Shown piece by piece: positions 1 to 7,708 of a stretch of DNA of 20,470 nt. Each line of letters starts with the position of its first letter. Positions within the stretch are counted from its first letter, which is position 1. The DNA comes from Kiritimatiellales bacterium (GTDB lineage Bacteria > Verrucomicrobiota > Kiritimatiellia > Kiritimatiellales > Pontiellaceae). Under the pieces are notes generated by a model. That model made no database searches and had not been told where the DNA came from. It was given only the letters and a program-made list of their open reading frames with translations. Where the stretch lies: assembly GCA_021734595.1 (NCBI GenBank), contig JAIPIO010000019.1, positions 1 to 20,470 of the forward strand, in the 5' to 3' direction. Made by a program: the position numbers and the translations under genes.

Positions 1-1803
1 TTCGACGTTCCGGTGGATGCCGCCAAGCTGGCGGCTCCCATCATTGTCCCTGTTGTTGAAAAGCCAGCGGCCAAAAAACGCGTGGCGAAGAAAACCACCA
101 AGACAACCAGCGCACCTACCAAGCCTCTCAAGGCAGTGGCGCCTCCTAAGATTAAGACCGACTCGCTTTTGCTGCCGCGCCTTTTCTGCGACAATATGAT
201 CCTCCAGCAGCAGATGAAAAACACCTTCTGGGGCTGGGCGAAGGCGGGCGAAACCATCACGGTGAAAGCCAGCTGGGGCGCGGAGGCTTCGGCCAAGGCC
301 GATAAGGACGGCAAATGGAAACTGCTGCTCGAAACGCCGAAGTTTGGAACCGGCCACTCGTTGACCATCAGCGGCAAGAAAGACACTATCAAAATCAAAA
401 ACGTCGCCATCGGCGAAGTATGGCTCTGCGCCGGGCAGTCCAACATGGGCTGGTCTATGGGCAACTCGTTCGAGGCGGAAAAAGAGGCGGAGGTCAATTT
501 GCCGGACTACCGCATCTTCAAGTCGCAACGCGAGCATTGGCACACCCCGCTCGAAATGTCGCGCGACCGCCTTTCGCAATGGAAACCCTGCAATCCCGAA
601 TCTGCTGCCGAAACCTCGGCCGTCTCCTACTACTTTGCCAAAAAGCTGCACCAGGAACTCGGCATACCCGTTGGCATTATTCAGCAGGCTTTTGCCGGCA
701 CCCCAATCGAAGGCTGGATGCCGTGGGATATTCAGCAGGATGATCCGTGCGCGCAGGCGCACAAGGCCGAACTGGACGCTTCCGCCGAGCGGCAGATTGG
801 GAGCGGAACAACCATGGAAAAGGCTCTGGCGGACTTTGAAAAAGAGCTGGCCGAATACAACGCCAAGATCGATGCCGGCGAAACCATGAAGAACAGTGTA
901 AAACCGCTGGCGCCGCCGATCATCACCAAGCCCGCCAACCTCGGCCACCAGTATCCCGGACATATGTTCAATGTGATGATCAACACGGTGATTCCCTACG
1001 GCATCCGTGGCGCGATCTGGTACCAGGGTGAGCGCAACTCCAAGAATGTTCCGCAGGCGTTCCACTACCGCAACCAGCTCGCGCTGCTCATCAACTACTA
1101 CCGCTCTTCGTGGCATGAACTCTCCAGCGGGAATGTGGCAGACGACTTTCCGTTCCAGTTCACGCAGCTGCCTAGCTGGACGCCGGAGCAGACCGAGCCG
1201 GCAGAAGGGATCAAATCCCCGTGGGTGGTCAATCGCGAGTCGATGCTGGAGGTCACCCGCAAAGTGCCCAACACCGCCATGGCTGTTGCCATTGATACGG
1301 GCGATGCGACAGCATTGCATCCCAAAAACAAAAAGCCTGTCGGTATCCGCCACGCCTATCTTGCCCTCAAGCAGACCTATGGGAAGAACTTTGTCGACTA
1401 CGGTCCGCGCTATAAAAAGCAGACCATCAAAGGCAAGCAGATCATCCTCGAATTCGATTCCATCGGCGGCGGCATGGTTTCCGCCAAGTCCGGAAAGCTC
1501 GACACCTTTGCCATTGCCGGGAAAGACCAGGCGTGGCAGTGGGCGGACGCCGAGATTAAAGGCAACACCATCGTTGTTTCTTCACCGAAGGTTTCCAAGC
1601 CCGTCGCCGTGCGCTATGCGTGGGCGATGAACCCGTCGCAGCGCAACCTGCTCTACAACAAGGAAGGCATTCCCGCCTCCCCGTTTCGCACCGACGACTG
1701 GCCGCTGTTTGATCCCGGTGCCGAAATCGTGACGGTCGAGAAGCCCGCGAAACCCGCAACCAAGACCGAGGCCGACTGGAAACGCCCGGCCATGACGCAA
1801 TAG
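1..1803 (+). CDS. Sialate O-acetylesterase-type carbohydrate esterase, 5' end cut by window
   Basis: The frame is open from base 1 (F-D-V-P then V-D-A-A-K), so the true start lies outside the window; GTG at 13 is only the first possible start seen. From about residue 53 (counted from that GTG) the protein matches the sialate O-acetylesterase/SASA family: LPRLFCDNMILQQQ opening, a beta-sandwich stretch, the nucleophile block GQSNM (Ser143), IWYQGERN near residue 335, and DTGDATALHP with the likely catalytic His436. Members remove O-acetyl groups from sialic acids or other glycans and are usually exported. Residues 1-52 are a Lys/Ala/Pro/Thr-rich linker, so a signal peptide or a further domain should lie upstream; a second Lys/Pro-rich tail follows the ASPFRTDDWP block. 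The family is clear; the substrate is not. Confidence 0.88.
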   Translation, partial: FDVPVDAAKLAAPIIVPVVEKPAAKKRVAKKTTKTTSAPTKPLKAVAPPKIKTDSLLLPRLFCDNMILQQQMKNTFWGWAKAGETITVKASWGAEASAKADKDGKWKLLLETPKFGTGHSLTISGKKDTIKIKNVAIGEVWLCAGQSNMGWSMGNSFEAEKEAEVNLPDYRIFKSQREHWHTPLEMSRDRLSQWKPCNPESAAETSAVSYYFAKKLHQELGIPVGIIQQAFAGTPIEGWMPWDIQQDDPCAQAHKAELDASAERQIGSGTTMEKALADFEKELAEYNAKIDAGETMKNSVKPLAPPIITKPANLGHQYPGHMFNVMINTVIPYGIRGAIWYQGERNSKNVPQAFHYRNQLALLINYYRSSWHELSSGNVADDFPFQFTQLPSWTPEQTEPAEGIKSPWVVNRESMLEVTRKVPNTAMAVAIDTGDATALHPKNKKPVGIRHAYLALKQTYGKNFVDYGPRYKKQTIKGKQIILEFDSIGGGMVSAKSGKLDTFAIAGKDQAWQWADAEIKGNTIVVSSPKVSKPVAVRYAWAMNPSQRNLLYNKEGIPASPFRTDDWPLFDPGAEIVTVEKPAKPATKTEADWKRPAMTQ

Positions 1804-1813
1804 GGAGTTGGAA

Positions 1814-1843
1814 CCACGGATGAATACTGATGGACACGGATTG
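1814..1843. repeat. Three 10-nt tandem units of ACGGATGA type
   Basis: The first part of the 84-base gap between the two esterase genes is three head-to-tail decamers: CCACGGATGA, ATACTGATGG and ACACGGATTG. They share an ACnGAT core in the same register. I recall similar short-period GGATGA strings from intergenic DNA of PVC bacteria, but that is memory and not a search. No function is claimed. A short palindrome, CAATTAATTG, lies at 1870-1879 just before the ribosome binding site of the next gene. Confidence 0.55.
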
Positions 1844-1887
1844 TTTATGGAACAAGATGCGGCTCCGCGCAATTAATTGAGGGAAAT

Positions 1888-2688
1888 ATGATTTTAAGAC
1901 ACTGTTTAACTGCTCTGTTCATTCTGGCGACAACTGCTTTTGCAGAAGGGAACGGGGAAATCCTATTCATCCTGTCCGGTCAATCCAACATGCAGGGCAT
2001 GGATCAACGGCAAACCTTTGAACCCCGGATATTTCAGGAGTACGGCAAGGAAAATGTCCTGATAGTAAAAGAGGCCATCGGCGGACGGCCGATTCGCATG
2101 TGGGTGCACGACTGGGCTCCCGCGCCCGGTTGGAAGGTCGATCCGAACATCCCGAACACCAAGCCCCCGACCAAGGAAGAAAACGGCATCATGTATGACA
2201 GCATGATGCAGAAGATTAAAAAGGCAACCGCAGGGGAACGGCCGAAAGCAATCGCCTTTTGCTGGATACAGGGAGAGCGCGACGCGCGCGAACGGCATTC
2301 GGCGGTTTACGAACGAAGCCTCAGGAAACTTTTCAGTCAACTGAAAGAAGATTTCCCCGACACTCCGGTCGTTTTCGTGATCGGAAAGCTCAGCGACTTC
2401 GGGAAAGGAAATAAGGAACCGCTCTATCCCGAATGGGAAGAGGTTTGTCGGGCGCAGGAGAATGTGGCGCGGGACACGCCCCGTTGCACCCTCTTCAGCA
2501 CCGACGATCTGAACACCGGCGATTCCCCGCCCCACTGGAAAACGAAACAAGTGTCTCAACGCGTCGATGACCTGCACATGTCCGCAGAAGGATACAGAAT
2601 CATGGGGACTCGCTTCGCTGAAGAGTCCATAAAACTGCTGAACAAGGTAGTGCCACACGAAAAGAACGAAAGGATTCCGCTCAAATGA
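1888..2688 (+). CDS. Exported SGNH/SASA-type esterase
   Basis: A 266-residue protein with a signal peptide (about residues 1-19, ending TTAFA). It has SGNH-hydrolase features: LSGQSNMQG with nucleophile Ser33 immediately after the signal peptide, CWIQGERDARE in the position of the family's GxxD/QGE block, and a C-terminal DDLHMSAEGY with catalytic Asp227 and His230. This is the single-domain form of the SASA (DUF303) carbohydrate esterase family, probably removing acetyl groups from glycans outside the cytoplasm. ATG at 1888 follows a GAGGG ribosome binding site (1879-1883). It follows a larger SASA enzyme and its stop overlaps the next start by four bases, so translation of the two is probably coupled. 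The exact ester substrate cannot be read from sequence. Confidence 0.87.
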   Translation: MILRHCLTALFILATTAFAEGNGEILFILSGQSNMQGMDQRQTFEPRIFQEYGKENVLIVKEAIGGRPIRMWVHDWAPAPGWKVDPNIPNTKPPTKEENGIMYDSMMQKIKKATAGERPKAIAFCWIQGERDARERHSAVYERSLRKLFSQLKEDFPDTPVVFVIGKLSDFGKGNKEPLYPEWEEVCRAQENVARDTPRCTLFSTDDLNTGDSPPHWKTKQVSQRVDDLHMSAEGYRIMGTRFAEESIKLLNKVVPHEKNERIPLK

Positions 2689-3854
2689 AAACCAAACTAT
2701 ATATCCAGCTTCTGCTCTCATTCGCCTGCTTTTCCGGCTACGCCGAAGAAAGCAACGGCCTCGCGCCGGAAATCACCGACCTGAACGCGGCGGATGTTTC
2801 CTACGCGGCGGAAAAAGAAATTCCCGACCTGAAGCATGCATTTATCAACACCGCGCCTCGTGACAGAAGAGACGGTATTCCGGTCGGGAAATTAAACGCG
2901 GATGCGGAAAAGAAAGTCCGGGCGTTTGCAAAGGAAATCTTCGCGGGCGACCATGGCGCGATCGACAGCTTGCTGATTTCCAAGGATGGGAAACTGGTTT
3001 TTGAGTCCTACTATCGGCGCGGCCGCGCGAACTATCCGCACTACCAGATGTCGATCACCAAATCCTACACCGCCATGGCGGTTGGCCGCGCCATGCAGCT
3101 GGGCTATCTGACCATGGACGATCTCGACAAACCCATTGTGGATTTCCTTGAAAAACTCGACCGCAGCAAGCTGGTATCCGGCGCAGAGAAAATCGCACTG
3201 GCCGAAGCAATGAACATGAAGTCCGGCATTCGGATTGACAAAAAACTCGCCAGGCAGTTGATGAAACAGCCCGGACAACTCAAGGGGCAGGGACAGATCC
3301 AGACCTACCTGGAAAACAGCGCACCGATTCCCGACGCACCCCGGGAGTTCAAATACCAAGGCTCCGACCCGTCCATCACCATGCAGGTGCTCGAAACGGT
3401 TGTGCCCGGTTCCGCGCAGGACTTCATCAAGGCCGAACTGCTGGAAAAATTGGGCATCGTCAACTATGGCTGGCAGGACGATGTCAGCGGGCTGCCCAAA
3501 TCGGCGGCCGGTTCGAGCATGCGCTCGCGCGACATGCTCAAGTGGGGGATGCTGGTGATGAGCCAAGGAAAATGGTGCAGCGAACAACTTATTCCGGCGG
3601 AATACATCGAGCGCGCCACCGACCGCATCAACACCAACCCACAGGGCACTTCATACGGCTATTTCTGGTGGCGGCAAGACGTAAATGTTGGTGACAAGAC
3701 CTATGACCAGAAATCGGGCCGCGGCGCCGGCGGTCAGTTTATCCAGATGTATCCCGAACTCGATCTGATCGTCGTCGTCACCGCCCATATCAAAGGCATG
3801 GGCAAAATGCTCACCACCGTCCCGGAGCGGACCATTCCCGCCTTCGTGGAATAA
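2685..3854 (+). CDS. Exported serine hydrolase of the beta-lactamase/CubicO fold
   Basis: A 389-residue protein with signal peptide MKTKLYIQLLLSFACFSGYA. The serine beta-lactamase-fold nucleophile motif SxxK is present as SITK (Ser123, Lys126). The second active-site motif aligns at Y224-Q-G, where class C beta-lactamases have YxN, so the usual Asn is a Gly. A Gly-rich SGRGAGGQ followed by a hydrophobic strand near residue 350 sits where the KTG/HxG motif normally lies. This family contains esterases, D-amino-acid peptidases and beta-lactamases; given two carbohydrate esterases directly upstream, an esterase role is more likely than antibiotic resistance. ATG at 2685 overlaps the previous stop in an ATGA arrangement. 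Confidence 0.85.
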   Translation: MKTKLYIQLLLSFACFSGYAEESNGLAPEITDLNAADVSYAAEKEIPDLKHAFINTAPRDRRDGIPVGKLNADAEKKVRAFAKEIFAGDHGAIDSLLISKDGKLVFESYYRRGRANYPHYQMSITKSYTAMAVGRAMQLGYLTMDDLDKPIVDFLEKLDRSKLVSGAEKIALAEAMNMKSGIRIDKKLARQLMKQPGQLKGQGQIQTYLENSAPIPDAPREFKYQGSDPSITMQVLETVVPGSAQDFIKAELLEKLGIVNYGWQDDVSGLPKSAAGSSMRSRDMLKWGMLVMSQGKWCSEQLIPAEYIERATDRINTNPQGTSYGYFWWRQDVNVGDKTYDQKSGRGAGGQFIQMYPELDLIVVVTAHIKGMGKMLTTVPERTIPAFVE

Positions 3855-3937
3855 CCGGATATAGTTCACCTCCAGGGCGCGACGTACGCGAAGACGGACA
3901 AAAATGAAAATGGAAGGTGCCGTTTCGCTGGTACCGT

Positions 3938-3957
3938 GGCGATGACGAAGCATCGCC
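3938..3957. repeat. Hairpin in eda upstream gap
   Basis: GGCGATG and CATCGCC form a perfect 7-bp stem around the 6-base loop ACGAAG in the 246-base gap between the CubicO-type gene and eda. A CTCCAG hexamer follows it (3958-3963) and another occurs near 3870, next to the palindromic core CGACGTACGCG. There is no T-run after the stem, so it does not look like an intrinsic terminator. The whole 3868-3965 stretch looks like a repetitive intergenic element, not regulatory DNA, but that is inference. Confidence 0.45.
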
Positions 3958-3978
3958 CTCCAGCCCTTGAAAACGATC

Positions 3979-3993
3979 TTCCAATCATTGGAA
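3979..3993. repeat. Perfect palindrome TTCCAAT-C-ATTGGAA
   Basis: This is a 15-base perfect dyad with 7-base arms and one central base, about 110 bases upstream of eda. Two related TTCCA..TGGAA dyads lie just downstream of the same gene (4737-4757 and 4771-4787). It could be an operator or a dispersed repeat; sequence alone does not decide. Confidence 0.55.
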
Positions 3994-4100
3994 CTATTGT
4001 TCTCACTGCATTCTGTTCAGACGAGGCAGTGGGTTTTCCTGCTTTTCGGATGTGTAGCGGGTGGGGTAGCATCGCGGGCCGAAATTAGGAGGGGAAAGCG

Positions 4101-4733
4101 ATGCTTAACGAATTGTTGAAACGCCCGGTGATTCCGGTGATTGTGATCGAGGATGCAAACGACGCGGAGCCGCTGGCGGAGGCGCTGCTAGCCGGCGGAA
4201 TGGATGTGATTGAAGTGACCTGCCGCACAGCGGCGGCCGAAGAGGCGCTGACCCGGATCAAGCAGGCTTTTCCTGAAATGCTGGTAGGAGCCGGTACGGT
4301 GGTGACGCCGGAGCAGGTGAAAATGTGCCTTGATGTCGGTGTGAACTTTGGGCTGGCGCCGGGCCTTAATCCGGATACCGTTAAAACCTTCCAGGAAGCG
4401 GGTACGCTGTTTATTCCGGGTGTGATGACGCCGTCGGAAATCGAGCAGGGCATCGCATTAGACTGCAACATGCTGAAGTTTTTTCCGGCCGGCGCGGCGG
4501 GCGGCGTAAACATGCTGAAGAACATCAGCGGGCCGTACGCCTCGTTGGGCGTGCGGTTCTGCCCGACGGGCGGCGTGAACCTCGACAACATGAACGACTA
4601 TCTGTCGCTTCCGACCGTCAGCGCCATCGGCGGTTCGTGGCTTGCCACGAAGCGGCAGATCGCCGGCAAGCAGTGGGATGTAATCACCCGGCAGGTCCAG
4701 GAAGCGTTGGCGCAGGCGGCTGAAATTATTTAG
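4101..4733 (+). CDS. eda: KDPG/KHG aldolase (2-keto-3-deoxy-6-phosphogluconate aldolase)
   Basis: A 210-residue class I aldolase that splits 2-keto-3-deoxy-6-phosphogluconate into pyruvate and glyceraldehyde 3-phosphate, and in many members 4-hydroxy-2-oxoglutarate into pyruvate and glyoxylate. Family residues are in place: EVTCRT (Glu38 general acid/base, Arg42), GAGTV around residue 65, LKFFPA with the Schiff-base Lys126, and the phosphate-binding CPTGG and GGSW blocks. There is no signal peptide, so it is cytoplasmic, and the length is normal. ATG at 4101 has a strong AGGAGGGG ribosome binding site at 4087-4094. It stands alone, with no KDG kinase, dehydratase or isomerase beside it, so its feeding pathway (uronates, alginate-type or other sugar acids) is encoded elsewhere. 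Confidence 0.95.
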   Translation: MLNELLKRPVIPVIVIEDANDAEPLAEALLAGGMDVIEVTCRTAAAEEALTRIKQAFPEMLVGAGTVVTPEQVKMCLDVGVNFGLAPGLNPDTVKTFQEAGTLFIPGVMTPSEIEQGIALDCNMLKFFPAGAAGGVNMLKNISGPYASLGVRFCPTGGVNLDNMNDYLSLPTVSAIGGSWLATKRQIAGKQWDVITRQVQEALAQAAEII

Positions 4734-4736
4734 ATG

Positions 4737-4757
4737 GTTTTCCAGCCTATGGAAAAC
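4737..4757. repeat. Hairpin-forming dyad directly after eda
   Basis: GTTTTCCA and TGGAAAAC form a perfect 8-bp inverted repeat around GCCTA, starting three bases after the eda stop codon. No T-tract follows, so it is a poor fit to an intrinsic terminator, although it could protect the mRNA 3' end. It shares the TTCCA..TGGAA pattern with the dyad upstream of eda. Confidence 0.5.
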
Positions 4758-4770
4758 TTGACTGCTGTGC

Positions 4771-4787
4771 TTTCCAAACATTGGGAA
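4771..4787. repeat. Imperfect TTTCCAA..TTGGGAA dyad
   Basis: TTTCCAA-ACA-TTGGGAA is a third member of the TTCCAA/TTGGAA dyad group, with one extra G in the right arm. It lies between eda and the DUF481 gene, about 70 bases upstream of the DUF481 ribosome binding site. Confidence 0.4.
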
Positions 4788-4855
4788 TTCATAATGTTTA
4801 TACGCTTGAATTCCTCGGTTCGGAGCCCTAAGTATATGTGCAGGAGGAACGTTAT

Positions 4856-5578
4856 ATGAAGAGATGGTTTGTAGTATTGATTATTGGGCTGCTGGTGTTG
4901 CCGGTGGTGTCGGGGGCAGATACGAATGTGGTTTGGAAGAGCAGCATCGGGGCTGGGGCAACGTATAAGTCGGGCAACACGGAGAAGTCGTTGTTTACTT
5001 TCACCGCGGTGGCCGATCGGCGCTCGACGGAGCTGGATTACCTGAACAGTTTCTATGCGGAATACGGTAAGACGGAAGGGGAAAACACGGAAGGCTCGGC
5101 CCGGTATTTGACCGAACTACGCAAACACTTTGGTGAAAAATGGTTTGCCGCCATCAGCGGTGAGCTGTACCACGATGCGATCAAGGATATCAACTATCGC
5201 GCCAAGATCGGCCCCAATGTGGGGTACTACTTCATCAATAATGAAACCATGAAGTTCGATGGTTCGGCCGGTGCGGTCTACGTCTAAGAGAAGACGGATG
5301 CCGGCACCGATCAATACGGCCAGTCCCGTCTGGCGGAGCGCTTCGACTGGCAGTTCAGCGAAACCTCGTCGTGTTACCTTAATAGCGAATTGTATTCGCG
5401 CATGGATGATGTGCTCGACTGTACCGCATTGCTGGTTACCGGCCTGAAGAGCAAGATGACCTCCAAGCTTAGCCTGTTTGTCGAGCTGCGCGACGAGTAT
5501 GACAGCGTGCCGGACAGTGATGATATTGAGCACAACGATGTTACGGTCATGGCAGGCATCACGTACGATATCAAGTAG
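4856..5578 (+). pseudogene. DUF481 (YdiY-type) outer-membrane protein gene with an in-frame TAA
   Basis: ATG at 4856 follows an AGGAGG ribosome binding site (4842-4847) and starts a clean signal peptide, MKRWFVVLIIGLLVLPVVSGA; an in-frame GTG at 4838 would overlap the ribosome binding site and is rejected. The product follows the DUF481 family, predicted outer-membrane beta-barrels related to E. coli YdiY, with KSGNTEKS and ELRKHFGEKWF early. TAA at 5285-5287 ends this frame after 143 codons (...GAVYV). The same frame then continues without a break from EKTDAGTDQYGQSRLAERF through KLSLFVELRDEYDS to a final GITYDIK and the stop at 5576-5578, which restores a normal family length of about 240 residues. 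A single GAA-to-TAA change would explain it. It may be a recent nonsense mutation or a read error; recoding is less likely. Confidence 0.8.
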
Positions 5579-5603
5579 GTTGGTTGAACATGGAATTGAT
5601 AAT

Positions 5604-5632
5604 GGCCGCCCTGCATGCCGGGGCGGCCTTTT
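5604..5632 (+). terminator. Rho-independent terminator after DUF481 gene
   Basis: GGCCGCCC and GGGCGGCC form a perfect 8-bp GC-only stem around TGCATGCCG, followed at once by TTTT. It lies 26 bases after the final DUF481 stop and 77 bases before metG. It separates the two transcription units and supports the view that the DUF481 gene extends to 5578. Confidence 0.85.
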
Positions 5633-5708
5633 CAATGTTTGGATAAAGCGTTGAAAAGCCCGGCAATCCATCTACAATGTCCGCCGGTTATTAATTGCGG
5701 GGAAAAAT

Positions 5709-7667
5709 ATGAGCGACAAGCCAGCCAAATACTATGTAACAACGCCGATCTACTATGTGAACGACCAGCCGCACATCGGCCATGCCTATACCACCATTTT
5801 GGCGGATGTGCTGGCGAGTTATCACCGTTTGCTTGATGTGCCGACCTGGTTCCTGACCGGAACCGACGAACACGGACAGAAGGTCCAGCAGGCCGCCGAA
5901 AAGAACGGAATCACCCCGCAGCAACAGTGCGACCAGACCGTCATTCGCTTCCAGGAGCTTTGGAAAAGGCTGGAAATCAGCAACGATGATTTTATCCGCA
6001 CCACCGAAGAGCGGCATAAGAAAATTGTTCAGAATGTGCTGCAGGAACTGTACGACCGCGATGAAATCTATCGGGCCGAATATGAGGGCTGGTACTGCGT
6101 CGGCTGTGAACGGTTCTTTATGGAAAAGGATCTGGTGGACGGGAACTGTCCCGAGTGCGGCAAAAAAGTGGATGCCATTCAGGAGTCGAACTATTTCTTC
6201 CGCATGAGCAAATACCAGGAGTGGCTAATTGACTATATTGAAACCCACCCGGAATTTATCCAGCCCGCCTTCCGCGCCAACGAGACCCTTGGCTTCCTGA
6301 AAAGCAAGGAACTGCAGGATCTCTGCATCTCGCGCCCCAAGTCGCGGCTTGCGTGGGGGATCGACCTGCCCTTCGACCCGGATTTTGTCACCTATGTCTG
6401 GTTTGACGCCCTGCTCAACTACATCACCGCGATTGGCTATGGCAGTGACGACGACATGTTCAAAAAATGGTGGCCGTGTTCCTGCCATCTGATTGGAAAA
6501 GATATTCTCACGACGCACACCGTCTACTGGCCGACCATGCTCAAGGCCATGGGCGTTGAGCAGCCGCAAAGTGTTTTTGCCCACGGCTGGTGGCTGACCG
6601 GCCGCACCAAAATGAGCAAGTCGCTCGGCAACGTCGTTAATCCGATGGAAATGATCGACCGCTACGGTGTCGATGCCTTCCGCTACTTCCTCATCGCCGA
6701 AATGACGCTGGGGCAGGACGCCTCCTTCACAGAAGAGGCCTTCGTGAAGCGTTACAACGCCGATCTCGCCAATGACCTCGGCAATGTTGCCAACCGCGTG
6801 CTGAACATGATCAGCCGTTACTGCGACGGTAAAATGCCGGCGGCCGCTGCGGCGGATGCCGGATTTGATACCGCGCTTGACGATGCCCTGTGGCAGGACG
6901 CCGTGGCGGTTGCCGAAGAAATCGCGCCGATGATTGCCAACATGAAGTTGGATGGGTCTGTTGGGCTGGTCCTGTCGGCAGTCAGAAAGATCAATGTCTA
7001 TTTGCAGGAACGCGCCCCGTGGAGCCTGGCTAAGCAGGAAGGCTCCGAAGCGGAAGTCGCACACTGCCTTTATACGGCCGCGGAATGCCTGCGCGTCTGC
7101 GCCGCGCTGCTCTATCCGGTGATGCCGGAAAAGATGGCGGCACTTCGCACCGCGCTGGGTATGGCCGACGCCAAGCCGCACCTTGGCAAGCTCGCCGAAT
7201 TCGGCGTACTCGTTCCCGGCTCAGAAATCTCCCAGCCCGGCGCGCTCTTCCCCCGCATCGAACTGGAGAAAAAGGAAGAAAAGCCTGTCGAACAGCCGAA
7301 GAAGGAAAAGGCCCCGAAGCAAAAGGAAAAACCGTCCGCCGACGGCCTCATCACCTTCGACCAGGTCATGAACGTAAAGCTCAAGACCGCCGTTGTGCTC
7401 GAAGCCGAAAAAATCGACGGCGCGGACAAACTGTTGAAGCTCCAGGTCGATCTTGGCGATGAAAAACGGCAACTGGTTGCCGGCATCGCTTTGCATTACA
7501 AGCCCGAGGAACTCATCGGCAAGACCATTGTGGTTGTCGCCAACCTCAAGCCGGCCAAGCTGCGCGGTGTGGAGTCGCAGGGCATGCTGCTGGCGGCCTC
7601 CATGGCTGACGAGCTCCGGCTCGTCACGATCGATGGCGGCATCGGGCCGGGCGCATTAGTGAAATAG
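5709..7667 (+). CDS. metG: Methionyl-tRNA synthetase
   Basis: A 652-residue class I aminoacyl-tRNA synthetase that charges tRNA-Met with methionine in the cytoplasm. The Rossmann-fold signature HIGH is at residues 22-25 (PHIGHAYTT) and KMSKS is at 301-305. The connective-peptide zinc knuckle has one four-cysteine set (C130-x2-C133, C147-x2-C150). A Lys/Glu/Pro-rich linker near residues 518-540 leads into a C-terminal EMAP/Trbp111-type tRNA-binding domain (about 547-652, with AGIALHY and KLRGVESQGMLLAAS). Length and domain order are those of the homodimeric bacterial form. ATG at 5709 is preceded by GGGGAAAA. It begins a new unit after the terminator at 5604-5632, and the next gene follows 41 bases later. 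Confidence 0.98.
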   Translation: MSDKPAKYYVTTPIYYVNDQPHIGHAYTTILADVLASYHRLLDVPTWFLTGTDEHGQKVQQAAEKNGITPQQQCDQTVIRFQELWKRLEISNDDFIRTTEERHKKIVQNVLQELYDRDEIYRAEYEGWYCVGCERFFMEKDLVDGNCPECGKKVDAIQESNYFFRMSKYQEWLIDYIETHPEFIQPAFRANETLGFLKSKELQDLCISRPKSRLAWGIDLPFDPDFVTYVWFDALLNYITAIGYGSDDDMFKKWWPCSCHLIGKDILTTHTVYWPTMLKAMGVEQPQSVFAHGWWLTGRTKMSKSLGNVVNPMEMIDRYGVDAFRYFLIAEMTLGQDASFTEEAFVKRYNADLANDLGNVANRVLNMISRYCDGKMPAAAAADAGFDTALDDALWQDAVAVAEEIAPMIANMKLDGSVGLVLSAVRKINVYLQERAPWSLAKQEGSEAEVAHCLYTAAECLRVCAALLYPVMPEKMAALRTALGMADAKPHLGKLAEFGVLVPGSEISQPGALFPRIELEKKEEKPVEQPKKEKAPKQKEKPSADGLITFDQVMNVKLKTAVVLEAEKIDGADKLLKLQVDLGDEKRQLVAGIALHYKPEELIGKTIVVVANLKPAKLRGVESQGMLLAASMADELRLVTIDGGIGPGALVK

Positions 7668-7708
7668 CAAGACACCACCGGACAGCTGGGGACAGGGGAG
7701 ATCGTGCT

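Noticed and set aside
1963..2721. 252-codon minus-strand open frame
   Set aside because: It is antisense to the SGNH esterase, which has catalytic motifs, a signal peptide and a ribosome binding site.
2685..3854. Beta-lactamase (antibiotic resistance) label for the SxxK hydrolase
   Set aside because: The YxN motif is not conserved and the neighbours are carbohydrate esterases; the fold is shared by many esterases and peptidases.
4838..4855. GTG at 4838 as the DUF481 start
   Set aside because: It overlaps the AGGAGG ribosome binding site and would put charged residues ahead of a clean signal peptide that starts at ATG 4856.
6225..7181. 318-codon open frame on the minus strand
   Set aside because: It lies wholly antisense to metG, whose motifs are unambiguous; the long frame is a by-product of GC-rich codon use.
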